Under the pieces are notes generated by a model, which searched no databases, had not been told where the DNA came from, and worked only from the letters and a program-made list of their open reading frames with translations. A DNA stretch of 64,000 bases from Sipunculus nudus. Taxonomy: Eukaryota; Annelida; Sipuncula; Golfingiida; Sipunculidae. The stretch is taken from the NCBI GenBank assembly GCA_026874595.1, contig CM049315.1, positions 34,492,164 to 34,556,163 of the forward strand. The letters are read 5' to 3'. This document shows, in pieces, positions 35,489 through 46,080 of the stretch; the first letter of the stretch is position 1, and every line of letters starts with the position of its first letter. The position numbers and the translations under genes are program-made.

Positions 35489-35706
35489 AGTGAGTTGTCC
35501 GTTTTACTGAGTTTATGTTAAACATAAAATAGAGGGAAATTTGAAGGGACTGAGATTTATTGTCCACAATAGTGAGTTGTCCGCCTTACTGAGTTTATGT
35601 TAAACATAAAATAGAGGCAAATTTGAAGGGAGTGAGATTTATTGTCCGCAATAGTGGGTTGTCCGCCTTACTGAGTTGCATGTCCACAAGAAGGAGTTTC
35701 ACTGTA
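35489..35706 (+). mobile_element. 82-bp tandem repeat ending in a pogo/Tigger-like terminus
   Basis: Two full units (35489-35570, 35571-35652) and part of a third share agtgagttgtccg, 'ttatgttaaacataaaatag' and 'gagatttattgtcc'. The third runs into cacaagaaggagtttcactg followed by TA. Read on the minus strand, the end is CAGTGAAACTCC with GGACA words inside, the arrangement of pogo/Tigger-type terminal repeats that insert at TA. No opposite end was found upstream, so this may be a truncated or solo end amplified in tandem. Confidence 0.55.
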
Positions 35707-36323
35707 TATATAATATAAGCAGTTCTGGTTACAGATATATATCCATAAAAAAATTGACAGAAATATGGAAAATGAAAAATACTACATGAGAAAATGAAGA
35801 TAAATTTATGGATGAAAATCTAACATTCATCTACCGGTAATCGTGATAATCTGATAAAAAACTGTTTGATTCATCTTTAAGGATTCTTTACTTCAGTGCT
35901 TTACAAATGAAAAAAAAAATTCCAAATTTTACTGAAAAGAAACACTGGATAAATATTAGCTATATAAATTAATGGTTAACATTTAATATTAATAGGTCAA
36001 CTAAAGGACATCAGAATTTTTAAAACTAATAAAAGATCCTTTCAATTTTTTTTTAAAGTTGGGCTTAAAATGTTTAAGGAACCTATCAACGTATCAGATA
36101 TGTCAAATAAACATGAAATAAATGTTTTCTTCTTTAAATATTACAGTATCTGCCATTATTTCATTCTTAAACCTGGCTTGTTCCTGAACACATGTGGGAA
36201 AAAGTTTGCTCAATCAGTGGTGCAAACTATAAACAGAAATAAGGCAACCACCTTGTGGCTTTACTGCGCGACTTGACAAATTAATCAAGATTTTTCAAGC
36301 TTCCAACCTATGTTACATCTGAG
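35707..36323. other. Unannotated AT-rich DNA
   Basis: No feature can be supported. Confidence 0.5.
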
Positions 36324-36345
36324 CCCCCCCCCCCCCCAAAAAAAA
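36324..36345 (+). repeat. Poly-C (14) followed by poly-A (8)
   Basis: Fourteen C then eight A. A strong asymmetric tract, likely variable in length. Confidence 0.9.
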
Positions 36346-36443
36346 GAAAAACTTCCTCCAGATGTTGTTTCTACTGTAAAGAATCCTCTTCCTGGTACTT
36401 GTAGTTACTGCGGGACAGTCTACATGTCTGGTATGTCAGATTT

Positions 36444-36460
36444 AAAAAAAAATTTTTTTT
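36444..36460. repeat. A9T8 tract
   Basis: Nine A followed by eight T contain a 16-bp self-complementary A/T tract. Rigid A-tracts of this type disfavour nucleosomes. Confidence 0.9.
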
Positions 36461-36663
36461 ACATTTCAAGGAAACATCTTCTGTTCATATTTCACATGGA
36501 CATGCTTACAAAATATTACTTTTTCCATGAATTCCTTAATTGCCACAAAAAATGTAATTCGCCTTGAAATAATTTTAATTAATCATATCACAATATTATC
36601 AATATTAAACATATTTGGACTGACTAAATTATTATCTTCACTACATTTCTACCTATGCCACAG

Positions 36664-36922
36664 GTGTATGCAGAAGCTTTGTGGAGGTCAGATTGTGACA
36701 CCAATAAGCCATAAACAGCAGAGTCTGAGTCGCAGTCTGTGCAGTGTGGGTGTATCCAGCAAAAGGTCAGAGGTTAGATGGTCTATATTAAATTTTTGGG
36801 ATAACCATGGTATATCCAGCAAAAGGTCAGAGGTTAGATGGTCTACATTAAATTTTTTGGATAACGATGGTATATCCAGCAAAAGGTCAGATGTTAGATG
36901 GTCAGCATTCAAAATTCAATGA
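36664..36922 (+). other. Exon-like frame carrying three 20-residue repeats
   Basis: A good acceptor (tttctacctatgccacag) ends at 36663. The frame behind it stays open to TGA at 36920-36922. It contains CMQKLCGGQIVTPISHKQQS and then three repeats of the pattern SSKRSEVRWS..LNF.DN.G. The unit is exactly 60 bp, so the frame is preserved from copy to copy. The minus strand is also open through the repeats (36688-36912) with its own 20-residue period, so openness alone is weak evidence. No poly(A) signal or donor pairs with it convincingly. Confidence 0.25.
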
Positions 36923-36948
36923 AAACCATGGCCTAACCAACAAAAGGT
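36751..36948 (+). repeat. 60-bp tandem repeat, about 3.3 copies
   Basis: Units start at 36751, 36811 and 36871 with a partial fourth. Each carries ccagcaaaaggtcagaggtt, in which AGGTCAGAGGTTA resembles a DR1 nuclear-receptor element (two AGGTCA-like half-sites, 1-nt gap). Unit 3 has drifted (AGGTCAGATGTTA). Confidence 0.9.
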
Positions 36949-37146
36949 GAATTCTTTACTGCATGCAGAGCTATAGGGCATGCTTCTCTAATTCATTAAG
37001 AATTCCCATCCCATCTGGAAGAGGGAAACAATAATTGGAACTTATCTAAACTAACCTGAACTGCAAAGGCAGCTTCCATATGGCTGCTCCAATAATGCAA
37101 GATACCACTAGATCAGGTGTAATATCATTTTTATTATTATTTTTAG

Positions 37147-37344
37147 GTGAAAATTATCTTTCTCTCTGAGTCGTATAATATTAACTTTGATACAGAACCC
37201 AAAATGAACACCTGTACCTATGCTGTTGCTATGGTAACTGCTGTGACATATCTGGCTGCTGAAAAGATGGATTTCTTTGTTTTCATTAATGCTGAATTAA
37301 TATGTATTGCTGTGCTCAAGAGAAATATTAAACACAACCTATAG
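37147..37344 (+). other. Candidate terminal exon (65 codons)
   Basis: A pyrimidine-rich acceptor (ttattattatttttag) ends at 37146. The following frame is open for 65 codons to TAG at 37342-37344, containing MNTCTYAVAMVTAVTYLAAE and an aromatic/hydrophobic middle. AATAAA follows at 37369-37374, a fitting distance from the stop. I recognise no family. A 65-codon frame overlaps on the minus strand, and the core coincides with a perfect X-box, so a regulatory element is an alternative. Confidence 0.25.
37225..37238. promoter_or_regulatory. Perfect X-box (RFX site) GTTGCTATGGTAAC
   Basis: The 14-mer matches RYYNYY-AT-RRNRAC throughout. RFX factors bind such sites, typically upstream of ciliary genes in animals. 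No ciliary gene is visible nearby, and the site lies inside the candidate exon at 37147. Confidence 0.55.
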
Positions 37345-37374
37345 TAACTTAATTTTAAGTGTGTATAAAATAAA

Positions 37375-38369
37375 CTAATTTCTCTGACAGAATTTTTACA
37401 ACAGGAAATGTACATATATTCAGTTAAAATGGATTAGAGGGCTGTAAATGACAGCACGAAAATTGCTTAAACCTGGTTCCTTGCAATCTGTAATCAACTT
37501 TGTCATCTGCAGATGTCTTAATTAACTGTGTGTAATTGAAAAATGTCAAACAAAAAATGAAACAATGAAAGTCCCCACACACTTGGCTATTAGCATTCAG
37601 ATCAACAAGGGCTAGAGCATTGTAACATTTATTTAGTGATAATTTTCAAAATAATTAAAAATCAAAACAAGCATAATAATTATCTTCTTGAGTCACTGAA
37701 ATTTTCCAAAATTTGTTTATGAATTATCACTGAGACAGTAATCAAGAAAAGTAGAGTAAAACACATTCCAACACATGATACATGAATTAACATGTGTTCA
37801 ACTGTATTTGTACACAACGTTAGTGCAATATGAAGATGTTGCATGTTAGTTTGCTCATTAAAATATGACAATTATATACAATTACACTTAAGTTTTGTCA
37901 CACTGTTAGACACTAAAGAGGACATGTGACTAAAGGCTCAAAATATTGGATGTAAAACATTATGACAAGAACCAACATCTATATTTAAAGCCTTCCGACT
38001 TTGCAACTGGGTACCAGACACACTAAGTAACATTTTTACAATATTTATGATACTTAAAACCAACCAGCTGCAACCAACCTAAATGAAAAAACATTTCTCA
38101 TACACTTTCTTCATTTAAAAAATGTACTAAATCTGTTTTATTCCAAAAAATAAGGAATATTTTTAATTCCTTCATTGCAGCTCAATTTTAGTTACTGACC
38201 TGAAACTTAATTATAGAATTATTGCAAAATTTGAATGTTCACCCATTCATTGAATTGACTTTTCTCTCATTTCCAAGCTACAAACATGGACAGTGTATGT
38301 CATTCACATGATGATGGTCTATACATATTTCATGATATCATATATTTTTGTCACCTGCTCAACGGTAAT
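37375..38369. other. Unannotated AT-rich DNA
   Basis: No feature can be supported. Confidence 0.5.
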
Positions 38370-39480
38370 GTTATCTCCCATTTCACTTTGATGACGACCA
38401 TATATGTTGGTGAGCTGTAGAAGGATACCGCTGGTTATACTTGGCTGTCAAGAGTGTCATAACCAACACCTCTCTGTGACAGCACACAATTAAGACCCAG
38501 CTTGCGTGCCATTTACCTGACATGGATACCACTCCCACGGGGCATCCTGAAGCAAAACCTTCCGCTAAGGTCGCATGATTCATTCCACCAGACGACTCTA
38601 GCCCAATCTCAAAGAAAGCATATCCCAAAAATAACATATCAAATATGACCTCCAATCTGATATATTTTGGTGGTATTATAGTACTGAATAGAGGGTGTAC
38701 CACTGCCAAGGCTTCACAGTCCAAATGGACTTTCCTTGCATTTGGTTCTGCACCAAATTTTGGTTTGTGGCCAGAACAATCATGACAGTTCCTTGCAATC
38801 CAATGGTTTTTCTATAAAAAACAAAAACTCAATAGAAATTAGCCTTGAGAAACTGACAGCCTTGGATTCTGACTCCGACAAAACATTTCATGACACAAAC
38901 AAGGATATTGACATCTTTCTGACTTGATAATCTGACCAGTTTACTTTCCTTTGATGTCAACTGAAGGGCCCCGTGTGCATAGCACATGGATCAAAAAGGC
39001 GGGAAATCCATTGATGCGTATTGTTCTAACCATATGATGGACCCACAGATTGAGTCAGTTTGTCCCTTCAATTAAGTTAGTTTGCATCATTAAGTTGGGC
39101 CCATAGAAGGAAAAGAAAGGTTTGGTTCTTTGGAGCTCTTTGAGGAGTTAAACAATGTATTGAAATTGGAGGGATTTCGATGCAAAGGGCAGAGTTTTGC
39201 CCAATAACGTGAAAGATGCCATCTACTTGGAAGGATGTGAAAAGATCAACCGTAGCAAACTGCAGTCTGTATAAAGAGATATGCTGAAAACATGTCAGAC
39301 GAGGCAGGGTGGAGAATGAGGTCAGGGACCTTATCAAGGTATTCTCTGGTTCTGACCACTGTGACTGTGGAGGGATACCCTGCATGTGACTACACAGAGC
39401 CAACGGAAGCAATGCCAATGATTGCTGACATTTATTGTGATTTAGTTACTGGTCAAACATCCAATCCACCTTGAATTGTG
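38370..39480. other. GC-richer islands with chance-length open frames
   Basis: Two more complex blocks (38370-38740 and 39080-39480) carry minus-strand open frames of 113 codons each (38383-38724, 39077-39418). Neither has recognisable motifs, splice context or codon bias I can judge. Frames of this length are expected a few times in 64 kb of this composition. Conserved non-coding sequence is as likely. Confidence 0.25.
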
Positions 39481-40469
39481 AACCTCCCTCACCTTTAGTG
39501 ACTTGACAATCAGACAGCCTTGCTATCAGACATAAATTGGGGTATTACATGTAGTGTCATATTATCAAGTCACGACTGTATGACCCATTCATTCACAAAA
39601 TTTTGTTGAAATTGATTTAATAGAATTATGTATACTCCAGCTAACAACACAAGAATACCAACAAACAAACAGACAAACTCAGGTCAAAATATAACCTCCT
39701 TGGCATAGATGCATAATAACCAAAAATAAGTCCAGATGTTGTCTGCCAACCAACTGCCTTCAGTTGAGTAAATTTACATAAAAATGATGTTACAGAGTGA
39801 GCAAAAAACTTCCTTAAAACAATATACATGTTCCAATATAATGTTGTTCATTGTTCATGGTAATAATATATTTATATATATATACAGAAACATCAGTACA
39901 ATACTGCTGTAAACATAAGACAGCCCGCATATCAAGAAGCCCCTACTTGTAATATTCACAATTAGTTGTTTCATTTAACTTCAGTACAATGTTTTATAAC
40001 ATAAATAAGTTCAAAGTATTATGGTATAATAAAGATGAATAATTTACAAAAAAAGGATGATAAGGGGTTGTCAGAATCATGAAAAAAAATATGTGATTAC
40101 ATACAGATAATAATAATAGTAATGATAATTATATTAAGTTTCTTTAATTAATAATACCTAAATATTAAATCAAACATACTAATTTAAACTGACATAAATA
40201 AAGATAAAACAAGATATAAATGATGTGAACATGCAGTCATAAAAGTGACAGCGAAGACATGAAATATAAACAACTGAGATAAACCATGAGTCATAAATAA
40301 CAGACTAGTGTATAAAAAATCCTAAGTCAATGACAACCACATGAAATTGACATTTAACAACTTGTGTGCTACTTCAGGATCTATACTTGACATGATGATA
40401 TGATGTAATTAGGCCCTGAAGGAACACAGCTCTTAAACAGACAAGCAAGATAAAGAGCAAGCAACAGGC
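39481..40469. other. Unannotated AT-rich DNA
   Basis: Very AT-rich with short TA runs (39870-39890). Nothing else. Confidence 0.5.
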
Positions 40470-41760
40470 AGCCTACATGTCGGTGCTGTGCTGAGACTTA
40501 TCAGAACACCTTTGCCTACCTTTTGACCACATCATGTGTCTGTCGATGTCGCCGATTAGGAGACAAACAGTCACATCCTTTAGAGGCACTGGAGGTGCGG
40601 TTACCCATGCTGTATGATGAGCTTCGGCTGCCTTGGACAGCTGGACACAGCCAAACTTCTCTGCCACATTAAGCCGTAAGGCCAACCTCCCTTTCAACTT
40701 GTGCCATTGATCAGAGCTAGAGCAATTAAGCACAGACTCTCACACTAAGAGACAAAGAGGACCGATGCTACAAGCTGCACACACCACCGTTAATCCGCAT
40801 ACTTTGGCGTGGTTCACTCTAACGTGGATATGCCAAAGATGGGCCCTGTGCTGAGCCTCTCTGTACCAGTGAGTTTACATGATTTCCTCTTGAGAAACGT
40901 CCCAACAGGTTGGTGGTGGTTCCGGCAACCTCAGCTCCGTCCCCATACAAAATCTCATTGTCCTGTTATCCATATCAAAATACCTAACATCAATTCCTGT
41001 ACATAATCAGATACATCATATACTATCTATGCTACTCCCATCGGGTGGTGCAAAGATGCGTCGTCATGGTAACTGGTATAAGAGGCTATGAAGTTGATGC
41101 AGTTTGTTATTAAGGTGCGCCCTCTCATGCCCTCATTGATGACGGAGCTTGCCTCAGCAGCAGGAAGTAGGTGGCATGAACAAGTGTCCCCGAAAGACCC
41201 TGCAGACTCCCTGCTTCCCTCTTTTTATCTGTCACTTATGCTAGAGGAGGCATGAATGCCTACTTTTCGTATTGATCAAGTTCTTATACTTGCCCCTCAT
41301 AAAGCTGATAGAGGAACTGGGAGGACAGTGCAATCCCTCGCTGACAAACCAAATTACATCTTATGATAGCAACACCTGCACCTCTGAGCTAATTGTTGTG
41401 TTTCCATCACAATGGGGCTCACCATAACATAAAACATAACAAGCAATTCACAGGCTGGTGGGCTGGAGCTCTCCCAGTGATGGTGAGGTCAACTTTTGTG
41501 TAACTCTGGTCTCAATGGCTGCATCCCCATGCATCGCAAAAATGGACTGGGACCAATTTTGAGGTGCAATCAACTGGATAAATATGGCAGCCATAAGGAA
41601 GGTTGGGGAATATTTAATAAGACACACTCAACATGGGTTTTACCATGTACTGTGGGGCTACGGACAGTCAATATTGACACCACAGCATTACCCATAAGCA
41701 GCCTCCAGAAAACAACAATCCACAGGGCACTGGAAGAAAATCAAATGATGTGAACTAATC
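40470..41760. promoter_or_regulatory. Largest GC-richer island, possible regulatory cluster
   Basis: About 1.3 kb is clearly less AT-rich and more complex than its surroundings. It includes catggtaac (half X-box-like) near 41065, and ccctcattgatgacgg, cttgcctcagcagcaggaag words. Open frames of 86 (minus, 40473-40733), 65 and 85 codons show no domain. A cluster of conserved elements or unlinked exons would both fit. Confidence 0.25.
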
Positions 41761-43472
41761 AGGGAGGGACTTCAATCAATCATGATATCAGTTTGTTTTC
41801 TGCAGAAATTTTATTCTTCTTTTGATCCGTATGAAGTTAATTTCAACATTAGACACTAAATGTCACTTAAAACAGACTATACCATTTGTCATCCAGTCTT
41901 TTGTAAAATAAATGTTTTCTTCTATTACAACTGAAATATCAGATCAAAATGCCAATTTAATCTGGAGAAAATTCTCAGTGAAAATCAATTCTCCTGAATA
42001 AGGAATTAAAGCTTTATTTGAATTGTACTTGTAAATAATATTTCATAGATTCTGTTTTAAAACCATTTTTAAATTCAACTGAGACATCATATGACTGAAA
42101 TAAATGCCTTTTTAACATAGAAAGCATACTATTATGACTGAAAGCAAAATATTTTGCTTTATTGAATATAAATATAATTTTTATAATTATTTACTGTTGT
42201 CATTTAAGCTTTTATCTTAATTTGAAACTGCAAAAATTAAATACTATAACCTATTGGTAAAGTCCAAGCAAAACATATTTATTTTATCCTAGATATGTCC
42301 ACCGTAAGTATGATCATGAATAATATAATTTGTATCATAAATGATAAAAGCTAGAATTTTTATTTGAATTCCTTCTTTAATATTTGTGGACTGTAGCTGT
42401 GCAATTTATTCTTTTCAGCTGTTAATTAAAAAGATTTCCTCTGTCAAACCAAGTGTGTTCATTGGGTTTGCAAATGTAATATATTCTACAGTTGATATAT
42501 AAGAGAAAATCCTAATCAAACCTATCTGTCAGAACAAGAAATGTTTCTCCAGCAATAGTAGTGATAAAACATATAAATGGAATAAATTTGATTTCTAATC
42601 TCTACAAAATAGAACCTAAATAAGATTTTCCTTTGTATTTGCAGAAATTAGTTTCCCTGTGCAAGTTTTTCAATGTTTCCTACAAAGGTATTTGGTTATT
42701 CATAGCATAACAACCTGTCTACAAAAACAATTGGTTCTCGATCCACAAATGAGATCATAAATGAAAGAAGGTTTTGTGCATACACAAATTGATATTTCTG
42801 TGTTCTATTTTTACATGGTTCTATGCTTATCCTGTTAATATAATGAAATATGGTACACATATCAGCCAAAATGAAATCATGAATGCCAAACTAGTTGGTA
42901 ACAACACAGATAAATTACACTGTAAAATTTTTATCCAATGTCTTACAAACAAATGTCTGAAAATCAAATTATTTTGATATAAAAGTAAAACATTCTGCAA
43001 CTGAGACAATATATATGAGAAATATTACTGTACATGTATTATGCAGAGAAATTTATGCTTTTTATGATAAGTCATTATTTCTGCATTATTTCAGCAAAAT
43101 TGTTTTCTGAACTTGTGCTACTTGTGATTTTTTTAAAATACTTTTAAAAATTCTCTGAAATTGAAACAAATTTATCTATGACAAATAGTTAATGGACAAA
43201 AGAACGTAACAATGATTTTTTCCAAATATTATAAACTGTTGACAGTTAAATGTTTCTTAAAAAAAAACTAGGCCTATAGCCCTAATGAAAACCCATGCAA
43301 TGGGATATACATTAAGTATATAATGCTTCTACGCTGGTCTAATACTTTTTGAATACATGTGTGACATGTACATGTACAATTCAAGTGCTTAGCAGTTTGA
43401 ACCTGGGTATAAGCATCAATAACACAAATGTCACTCCTGAAATAGTGACATGGATGTACACAACACAAAATG
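41761..43472. other. Unannotated AT-rich DNA
   Basis: No feature can be supported. Positions 43260-43470 may belong to the repeat that follows. Confidence 0.5.
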
Positions 43473-43905
43473 ATTGTAGGTGGCACCACCAGTCTTGTGT
43501 ATGAGAAAGCCATTGAAGATGTATGGACATGCAAAAATTTCAGGCAGATACCTCAAACCACTCTTGGACTTTGTGCACAGATGGATGATACCCAAAAATC
43601 ATTGTAAGCCCAATTTGAGGCTGATATATCAAATCCCTTCTGAAAAATATGCAGGGACATACACTGTGAAAAAATTGTTGTAGGTCATGCCACCAGTCTT
43701 GTATACAAAGAACCAAATTCAATATGTATATATATGCATAATTTCAGACTGATATATAAAATAACTCCTGAGAAATATAAGCAGGAACATACACTGTGCA
43801 AAAATTATTGTAGGTGGCGACACCAGTCCTGTGTATGAGAAAGCCATCAAAGATGCATGGACAGGCCAAAATTTTAGGTGGATACATCAAACTTCTCTTG
43901 AATCA
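43473..43905 (+). mobile_element. Composite repeat family, second locus
   Basis: Three related units start at about 43473, 43674 and 43806. They share attgtaggtggcaccaccag, 'tgtatgagaaagccat', 'atttcaggcagatac' and 'caggaacatacactgtg'. The GGTGGCACCACC core (43479-43490; variant 43813-43824) links it to 2501-3810. Unit 1 contains an internal duplication of about 67 bp. A tail with gctcagctgagg follows at about 43926. Confidence 0.6.
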
Positions 43906-44000
43906 GGTGCTCTGGGCTGACAAAGCTCAGCTGAGGCAGTCAGTTGCCCCAAGTCAAGCAAAGCTAATTGCCAGCTGCAGCTACTGCACTGAGTGAACAT

Positions 44001-44155
44001 TTGACCTGTTGCAAAATCTTGTTCAGTTGGCAATCTACAAAAGCTAAAAATAGATCAAGACTTAACTTGGCCTGTTGCCAAATCTGAAATAGTTGGCAGT
44101 CTAACAAGCTATTTATAGCTATAGACAAAATTTTGGCGTGTTGCCAAAACTGTTT
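44001..44155 (+). repeat. 66-bp tandem repeat carrying NFI palindromes
   Basis: Units begin at 44001, 44067 and 44133, exactly 66 bp apart. TTGGCctgttGCCAA (44067-44081) and TTGGCgtgttGCCAA (44133-44147) are perfect full NFI sites (TTGGC, 5 nt, GCCAA). The first unit has a decayed version, TTGACctgttGCAAA. A second word, agttggcaatct or agttggcagtct, is also shared. Confidence 0.85.
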
Positions 44156-44782
44156 ATACTCATATTTTATACTTATATAATTTTTTTAACATAATGTTTA
44201 GAATAATCGCAGATGCCTATTGAAAGCAAAATCAGAATTTAGATATATTTTATTCAATGATTTATCTTACATATAAGCCAGATATGAAGTTAACACCAAT
44301 TATTTATATTGCCTGTACAGCTTTGCTTATATACCCAAGGAGCTCAGTTTGTCTAATCAATAAATCTACTAGCATTGTTTACCAAAGTTTCTCACACTTC
44401 TTTCATTGCACGTTAAAGGTCCAATAATTCTGCAATGTTACAGAAGTTAAAACAACAGATTTGCAGAGGAAGACTATTGCAGCCCAAAGTTTGATATACT
44501 CTTAATTATATGGCCACAGGACCAACTTCAGCTTTCTATGACTCTAACATAAAATCAATCAACCTAATCTATTATTATACGATTGTGAGAACCCTAACCT
44601 TGGATAATTCTTGTGAAAAATTAAGCCTCTCAGCTTGACAGTTTCATCACAAAACATTTCTAAGCTGAAAGAGATTAAAATTATGAGGTTTATGTCGGTA
44701 TTAAAACTGGATGATGAACACTGCCACAAAAACCTCAATTTCATATAAGTCATGTGACAAACATTTGCACACAATTTGATGA
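44156..44782. other. Unannotated DNA
   Basis: AT-rich. Positions 44515-44560 (accaacttcagctttctatg) resemble parts of the next repeat. No gene. Confidence 0.45.
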
Positions 44783-45530
44783 TGCTAGCTCCTGTTGTTT
44801 CTGGGACTGTAACTCAGCCAAAATTTATCAAACCCAAACCATTTGGGCAAAGCTCATCTCTGGGGTCCTTTCTCTGAAATATTGAACAATTTGAATGATT
44901 GGCTTTCAAAGAAGAAGCTTTTTAAAGGTTTTCAAGCTTTCCCCCATAAATGTAAGTCAATTAATGCAGTTGGCACCACCAGAAGCTCCATCTCACAACA
45001 TTTGATAAGCGACTAATTTTTGCGTATAATCTGGAGATGCTAACTCCTGCTGATCCTGAGAAATTATGGGATAGTGTACTGATGATGAATGACTGCCAGA
45101 CAGAAAAGGTCAATGCAGGTGGCACCACCAATACCTCATTTTCAAATTTGACTCATGTGACCAACATAAAAATATGAGCATAAAATTTGTTGATGAAAGC
45201 TCCAGCCATTTCTGAGGTTGTAATTTAATTATGTTTTTTTGGCCAAATGACTGAGTTCAGCTTCCTGTAATTCAGCCAAAAATCATCAAACTGGAACTAT
45301 TTGTACAAACTTAAGACAGATTGTTCCTGGGAAAATATCTCTGAAATATTAGACAAGTTGGCTGAACAGTTTCTGAGAGGATTCTTTAAGTTTTTTTAAG
45401 CTTTTTCCCTGAAAAAATCTAAGTAAATGCAGATAGCAAAATAAATAAGCAAAATCCGATAGTTTTTTACATGACTGATTTTTGCATAAAATTTGGTGAT
45501 GCTAGCTCCTGCGTTTTTGAGATAATATGG
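44783..45530 (+). mobile_element. Composite repeat family, third locus
   Basis: The word gatgctagctcctg recurs with changes at 44783, 45037, 45192 and 45499. The block 'aactcagccaaaatttatca' to 'ctttcccccataaa' (44810-44950) recurs as 45275-45420. GTTGGCACCACC (44969-44980) and GGTGGCACCACC (45118-45129) carry the core shared with the loci at 2.5 and 43.5 kb. The copies are old, with many substitutions. Confidence 0.6.
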
Positions 45531-45700
45531 GTTAAATTAAAGTATCAACGACAGATGACACAATACCATTGTACAAGCTCAAAGATTCCCAAAAAATACT
45601 TTGAAATCTTTGTGAGGATGGATATGTTCTTGCATTACTTTTTAATTAACAAATTTGTTATATACCTGTTTATTATTTCCCTTTTCCTTCAAAATTCAGA

Positions 45701-46080
45701 CAAGTTCATGCAGCAAAGAACAACTTGTACCATGGTAAACAGAACAGCAACAAGCTGACAGCTAGCTATGGGTTTATTAATGACTCGTTCACCGGGTTTC
45801 CTCGGCATTGGACATTTGAGGATGCTGCATACAGCACATAGCTGTCATCGTCAGATCTACCAATAACAGGAGTGGAATATTAATACAAGCAGTCCTTAAG
45901 CAAGGCTGTATCTGGCTCTGTGCTACATGCCCAGCTCATTTTTACTGTTATAATCCGCAGCTATCATGGAAGCAAATGAACCTCATTGACCAGGCATTGA
46001 AAATGTCTCTCTGCCAGAACTCGAACACTGTGGTGACCATCTTAAATTACTCTACAAGGAACTGTTGGGTAACTGAAATT
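45701..46080 (+). other. Exon-like frame inside a GC-rich island
   Basis: A very good acceptor (tttcccttttccttcaaaattcag) ends at 45699. One frame from 45701 is open for 46 codons to TAG at 45839-45841, ending SFTGFPRHWTFEDAAYST. The GC-rich, complex texture continues to about 46080, well past the stop, without a near poly(A) signal. That continuity argues for a conserved element, while the splice site and residue pattern argue for a terminal exon. Confidence 0.3.

Noticed and set aside
38383-39418. Two 113-codon minus-strand frames
   Set aside because: Length is near what chance gives in this much AT-rich sequence; no motif, splice pair or poly(A) signal.
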